64,000 nucleotides of DNA from Dermanyssus gallinae (taxonomy: Eukaryota; Arthropoda; Arachnida; Mesostigmata; Dermanyssidae). The first letter of the stretch is position 1, and every line of letters starts with the position of its first letter. Below, piece after piece: positions 59,968-64,000 of the stretch. The position numbers were made by a program, and so were the translations under genes. Location: positions 186,001 through 250,000 of the forward strand of contig QVRM01002137.1 of NCBI GenBank assembly GCA_003439945.1, given 5' to 3'. The notes beneath the pieces are model-generated. The model made no database searches and was not told where the DNA came from. It was given only the letters and a program-made list of their open reading frames with translations.

Positions 59968-60670
59968 CAAGCCGCCGGTTCTTAAGGAACAGCCGGTTTC
60001 TAAGAAACAACAAGCCGCCGGTTTCTAAGAAACAAGCGGTTTCTAAGGAATAAGCGATTTCTAAGGAACAAGCGGTTTCTAAGGAACAACAAGCCGCCGG
60101 TTTCTAAAGAACAACCGGCTTCTAAGAAACAACAAGCCGCCAGTTTGCAAGAAACAACAAGCCGCCGGTTTCTATGGCAGAAGCGGTTTCTAAGGAACAA
60201 CAAGCCGCCGGTTTCTAATGAACAGACGGTTTCTAAGGAACAAACGGTTTCTACGAAACAACAAGCTGCCGGTTTCTAAGGAACAACAAGCCGCCAATTT
60301 CTAAGAAACAACAAGCCGCCGGTTTTTAAGAAACAACAAGCCGCCGGTTTCTAAGGGACAACAAGGCGCCGGTTTCTAAGGAACAACAGGCCGCCGGTTT
60401 ATAAAAAAACAGCCGGTTTCTAAGGAACACTAAGCCGCCGGTTTCTAAGAAACAGCTGGTTTCTAAGGAACAACAAGCCGCCGGTTTCTAAGGAACAACA
60501 AGCTGCCGGTTTCTAAAGAACAGCCGGTTTCTAAGGAACAGCCGGTTTCTAAGGAACAGCCGGTTTCTAAGGAACAGCCGGTTTCTAAGGAACAGCTGGT
60601 TTCTAAGGAACAGCCGATTTCTAAGGAACAGCCGGTTTCAAAGTAACAACAAGCGGCCGCCGGTTTCTTA
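59968..60670 (+). repeat. Right arm of array, forward orientation
   Basis: The orientation returns to that of the left arm after CTTACAAGCCGCCGGTTC. The arm ends in a run of about eight 18-bp units (CAGCCGGTTTCTAAGGAA). Confidence 0.9.
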
Positions 60671-60679
60671 TATTAAGGC

Positions 60680-61790
60680 TACAAAAAAAAATTTCGGTTT
60701 TGTCCGTAAAGAATCATTAAAAGATCCGAAAAAAAATTTTAGACCCAATATATATTAAAAATGTTTATTTAATGGGGTCATGTCGTGATCTAATCTAAAT
60801 ACGCAGACCTATGTCAGCCAAAAATAACTAAACTTATTGTGCCTATTTATGGATCGTATCACTGAATGACGGGCTGGGAATTAAAACAGTTGACAGTCCT
60901 AATTGAAATGTATACGTGTGGTGTTGTTGCGACAGCGACTCTGGTTTTGTCTAGCGAAAACAAGTCTGCGGGGGCGGCTAAAGAAACCTCGCACCTCCAG
61001 CCTCTCCCTAAAATCAGATCGTAAGCAAGACAACGCAGGAATAAATTCTTACAAAGACGTTGTTACTAAGGCAGAAATAAATGTCAAGACAAAAGTTCTT
61101 CACTAATGGTGAAACCGATGCTGGATAATAATTCACTCCGCATTTCTTAGCCTTGCGAATAGAAGAGACCGTATGTAAGCTCCACCCACGACCTCGGAGT
61201 TCGTCGATGCACAAGGAACTAAGCCTTTGTATGCGGCAGAAGTGACGTTCGGTATCCGCAACACACGACTATTAACGACGCCCTACCCAGATTCGCTACA
61301 ATCTCAAGCCACGGCCACGGGCGACCGCTTGGACCGTTTAATTGGGGTCATCTTCGTCCTGCATGATTCTCGTGGCGTCGATGGAAGGGCATCCTTTGGT
61401 GTAAGATACTATTTTACTTGCCCATGTATACACGCACAGTAGCCGCATGTAGCCGGTTGCGTGCAGAAAGTAGACGCTAGGCTGAGGAAATATGACCTTC
61501 TACAGGGACGTGCCTAATAGGCACATGATACAGACAGCCAGCACCCATTAAAACGACTAGAACATAACCGAAAACCCAGAAGGCTTCCTCCTTCAAAAAG
61601 ACAACGAGAAAATGCTGTGGCAATTGAAGGTTGAATTCTGCCAGCTTTGGGTGTTTTGCCCAGACACCCACTAAACACCTGATGATGCGGTGTTGCGTAG
61701 ATTACCAAGACGTTTCCGTTCCCTCCTTCAATTAGGAAAACATATTTTTTGCAGAGTTCTACCAAACCTTAAAATATGTACCTTAATGTA
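60680..61790. other. No gene recognised
   Basis: AT-rich flank followed by unique sequence. Short frames on both strands (60903-61106, 61014-61214, 61514-61765) show no motif I can name. Confidence 0.4.
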
Positions 61791-61799
61791 TTAATAGAC

Positions 61800-62110
61800 T
61801 AGCGTTTTCCCCCGAGCTAAGGTTGACTCTGCCTTTGATGCGTTCTCTAACCAGCTTTTGTACAAATACGTTCGTGCTCTACTGGAGTCGTTGAAAAGAA
61901 ATCAGTAGGTAGCTCACATAAAAATTCTCCCCCCCCCCCCCCCCTAGCGCAACGTTAGCAAGCTTGAAACTTGGCACCCCAAAGTAGATTCATACGAGCT
62001 GAATGCTACCGACTACAATGCTCTCCATAGATGCCACCAGGCCCTGTGATTTGCAAGGGACTCCTTCAACAATCGCAGGTTTATGAAACTAAATGATACC
62101 AAGATTATTA
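61800..62110 (+). pseudogene. Possible non-LTR linker fragment
   Basis: Plus-strand pieces read AFDAFSNQLLYKYVRALLESL and, after a 16-base C run (61929-61944), TWHPKVDSYELNATDYNALH then FARDSFNNRRFMKLND. The arrangement resembles the end of the endonuclease and the following linker of jockey-like elements. It is on the same strand as the RT at 63.3 kb. Confidence 0.3.
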
Positions 62111-62390
62111 TTGTCAATGTTGAAAGTTCATTGGTGAGTCCTGTAGCAAAGGAAAATCAAGCGCTATACTACTATTGGCGTTTGACTTTAACGGCAGCTC
62201 TGTAAAACATTTATAATTATTCACTCAGGTTAAGTAGCAAGTAAACCACAATACAAGACTTTAAACAACTCTAAGGACAGTAAGTCTATACTATCGGCGG
62301 GTGATTTGCGTATGTTTGGAAATATATAGATTCCCGGGCACAAAATCAAATAACATTTAGTAACTACAAGGCCCCACACTAAGGGGCTAA

Positions 62391-62935
62391 TTAATTTAAA
62401 GATTGCACAAAATTGCATTCTGCGATATGGTATCTTCGGCAGAATTCACGGCAGCGGAGGCATACACAAGTCTCGCACGATTCATGGAACTCAGGTCGTT
62501 GACATAGAGTGTAATGAAAGTCATGCACTGCAAGCCGACTTATTACGTGTCTGTTGCTACGCTCTGGCCCTTTCACTCCGCAATTCTTATTGCTTCGGTA
62601 TTGAGGAATTCCGGGTCGAGTTTGGAAAACTTTACCTTCTTTTTTCCAACGCAGTCGTTGAAAGCTGTATTGTAATGTAGATTATAACGGCGCTTCAGAT
62701 TTTCTTTGAGGAGTGGACAGTCTGCTAAAAGGTAGACGAGGCGGTTGCGCGTTGACGAATGGAGTCCCAGAGTTCGTTTCAGGAAAGCTGCTTTTATCTG
62801 ATTCAATTGGTCAAGGTTTCTGAGTGCGCCCATATCGGTGCATGTTATAGATCTCCGTAATACACCGAGTATTTCCGATGAACTCAAAAGGCATTTTACA
62901 GGCATTGGGTCAAGCCCCGTAGCCGTCCTTGACAT
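62391..62935 (-). pseudogene. C-terminal part of a non-LTR retrotransposon
   Basis: Two adjoining minus-strand frames read LDQLNQIKAAFLKRTLGLHS...RLVYLLADCPLLKENL (62840-62690) and then HVISRLAVHDFHYTLC and CVCLRCREFCRRYHIAEC (62550-62420). The first is the thumb-like region after reverse transcriptase. The second has a zinc-knuckle-like C-x-x-C...H-x3-C arrangement. No RT core accompanies them. Confidence 0.55.
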
Positions 62936-63024
62936 TCAGATTCCCAGGGCTGAGTTCGGAACTTTCAGAGTTCAATTGCCTCTCCGGAACATGAAGGCGG
63001 CCTGGGGCTGTGTAGCTCCCAATG

Positions 63025-63230
63025 TTTTTTTTTTAAGATCTTCCGTAAGGCTAATGCCCGTGTACGATTTTTTCATGTCATGGCTAATTTTTATTCCACT
63101 CCGACATTTACCTTGTCTAAATTGGAAACCATGCAAACCAATTTAAGAGTGGCCGGTCTGGGTCTCGAACCCAGTCCTCCTAAATGCAAAGCAAAAGCTT
63201 TGCCACTAAGCCAACTTGCTCGGTCTTCAG
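63025..63230 (-). mobile_element. tRNA-derived SINE, alanine-type head (copy 3, best preserved)
   Basis: On the minus strand it starts CTGAAGAC at about 63230. The A box is TGGCTTAGTGGC, the anticodon arm GCTTTTGCTTTGCATTTAGG (a TGC-like Ala arm), and the B box GGTTCGAGACC is perfect. The body AAATTGGTTTGCATGG is followed by GGAGTGGAATAAAAATTAGC, ending ACGGAAGATCTTAAAAAAAA at 63025. It is the reference for the family in this window. It sits between opposing retrotransposon remnants. Confidence 0.92.
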
Positions 63231-63289
63231 CAAGTTGTTGCAATGCTCCCAGCAAGTTATGAAAAATAATTATAGCACTGGTTCGTTTC

Positions 63290-63990
63290 CAAACAGATTA
63301 AAAAGGACGCAAAAAGAATTCCTCTATTGAAGAATGGATTCAATGCAAAGCGTACCCGGGCTGCCAACTACCGCCCCTCTAGTCCTCTTTGGTCGATAGC
63401 CTAAATATAGTTTTCGAGAAGCCTGTGATTAAGAGGCTTAAATGGTACCTTCAATCAGCCTAGTTCTTTTTGGCAAGCCAGTTCTGTTTTAGAATATCGC
63501 GGCATACAGAGTTGGCGGAGGCACACGCTTGGCAAGATATCATCGATACAATAAAAATATAAGCAGGCCTGTCTTGGAGTCTTCCTAGACGTTGGTGCTG
63601 CTTCCTATTGTTTACGCTTCTCATTCTTCCGTCAAATTTATAGTGTTTGGGATGTGCACTGGTTACAAATTGTTAATTAAGCCATTGGTCAGACCTATCT
63701 GAAAGAAGAGAGACGTTTAGGATTGGTCAAATTGAATTTACGTGGAAGGAACTCAATATCGGCACACCTCAAGGATCGGTATTTAAACCTTACATGTTCA
63801 TTGCTTTTATAAATTTCATCCTGCTTAGGATTTCGACAAATGATATCGGTAAGACGTTCACGTACGCGGAAGACACGTCAAAGCTATTTCGCCTTTAGCC
63901 GACCAAGCGATTAACGACGATATACTGATTTTAATTGTGTGTGAGAGGCTATCGAGACTTTTGAAGTCTTTGGTTTTATTGCTAATGCCT
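63290..63990 (+). pseudogene. Jockey-like reverse transcriptase, broken, runs off right edge
   Basis: Plus-strand RT blocks occur in order across frames. NYRP followed by an IFEKPVIKRL-like block (63370-63440) is first. RRETFRIGQIEFTWKELNI then runs into GTPQGSVFKPYMFIAFINF (about 63700-63820), and TYAEDTSKLF (about 63855-63890) is the F/YADD box, with Asp-to-Glu at the first catalytic position. P-Q-G-S-V followed by (F/Y)ADDT is typical of jockey/CR1 elements. Stops and shifts are frequent, so it is inactive. Confidence 0.75.
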
Positions 63991-64000
63991 GCAAAGCACG

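Larger units (their letters stand above)
48380..60670. repeat. 12.3-kb minisatellite array with palindromic core
   Basis: The whole stretch is built from two monomer types that share the core GTTCCTTAGAAACCGG or GTTTCTTAGAAACCGG: an 18-bp unit, and a 25-bp unit that adds CGGCTTGTT. The variant CCGGTTTCTTAGAAACCGG is a perfect palindrome around its central base. Monomers vary by point changes (C/T in CCTT/TCTT, GG/GT/AG before the linker). The 18-bp unit is six codons, so homogeneous runs give Leu-Phe-Leu-Arg-Asn-Arg or Cys-Ser-Leu-Glu-Thr-Gly frames. These are not genes. The left edge touches an A-run/TA run next to the R2-type element. The right edge fades into AT-rich DNA. Confidence 0.97.

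Noticed and set aside
48380..60670. CRISPR array
   Set aside because: There are no constant-length unique spacers. The intervening bases are themselves repeated, and the context is a eukaryotic genome.
48380..60670. Telomeric or subtelomeric TTAGG repeat
   Set aside because: TTAG occurs inside the monomer, but there is no TTAGG tandem run and the monomer is 18 or 25 bp.
61929..61944. Poly-proline segment in a plus-strand frame
   Set aside because: It is a 16-base C homopolymer, not a conserved proline-rich domain.

Overview
This is intergenic and intronic DNA from an animal nuclear genome, most likely an arthropod. Evidence for that: one exon of beta-tubulin with a canonical splice donor, several mariner/Tc1-superfamily transposons, non-LTR retrotransposon remnants, tRNA-derived SINE-like repeats with Pol III boxes, and very frequent (TA)n and (GTT/AAC)n microsatellites. 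There are no operons, bacterial genes, CRISPR arrays or rRNA genes. A mite or tick is my tentative guess, from the kind of mobile elements only. No exon other than the tubulin one is secure.

Layout. 0-5.5 kb: the first coding exon of beta-tubulin lies on the minus strand (3035-3091). Trinucleotide tracts surround it and continue up to 5.5 kb on its 5' side. 5.5-15 kb: mostly featureless DNA with a decayed Tc1/mariner-superfamily transposase (9.8-10.3 kb), an internally deleted mariner (10.61-11.42 kb), a retroelement 3' fragment (11.4-11.7 kb) and an alanine-tRNA-type SINE (13.95-14.12 kb). 15-18 kb: dense GTT/AAC/GAT repeats. 19.6-21 kb: a full-length mariner with an uninterrupted DD34D transposase, the best candidate for an active element. 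21-29 kb: SINE-like and non-LTR fragments, a 1.7 kb decayed element with about 200-bp terminal inverted repeats (23.1-24.8 kb), a possible terminal exon (22.93-23.09 kb), and SINE and retroelement copies at 28-29.3 kb. 29-48 kb: a second, broken full-length mariner (37.09-38.37 kb), further SINEs, a decayed mariner (44.1-44.85 kb), a retroelement fragment (43.2-43.96 kb) and an R2-type restriction-like-endonuclease retrotransposon (46.63-48.36 kb).

48.38-60.67 kb: a 12.3-kb minisatellite array built from about 18-bp and 25-bp monomers that share a palindromic core. The central 11.2 kb is inverted relative to both ends, and a variant monomer recurs in a higher-order pattern. Its left edge sits directly against the 5'-truncated R2-type element. 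60.7-64 kb: non-LTR remnants in both orientations, another SINE, and a jockey-like reverse transcriptase running off the right edge.

Nearly all long open frames (poly-Leu, poly-Val, Tyr-Ile, and Leu-Phe-Leu-Arg-Asn-Arg repeats) are translations of simple or tandem repeats, not genes. The most unusual structure is the inverted palindromic-core minisatellite. The other points of interest are the intact mariner, the recurrent tRNA-derived SINEs, and a retroelement C-terminal module present in three copies.
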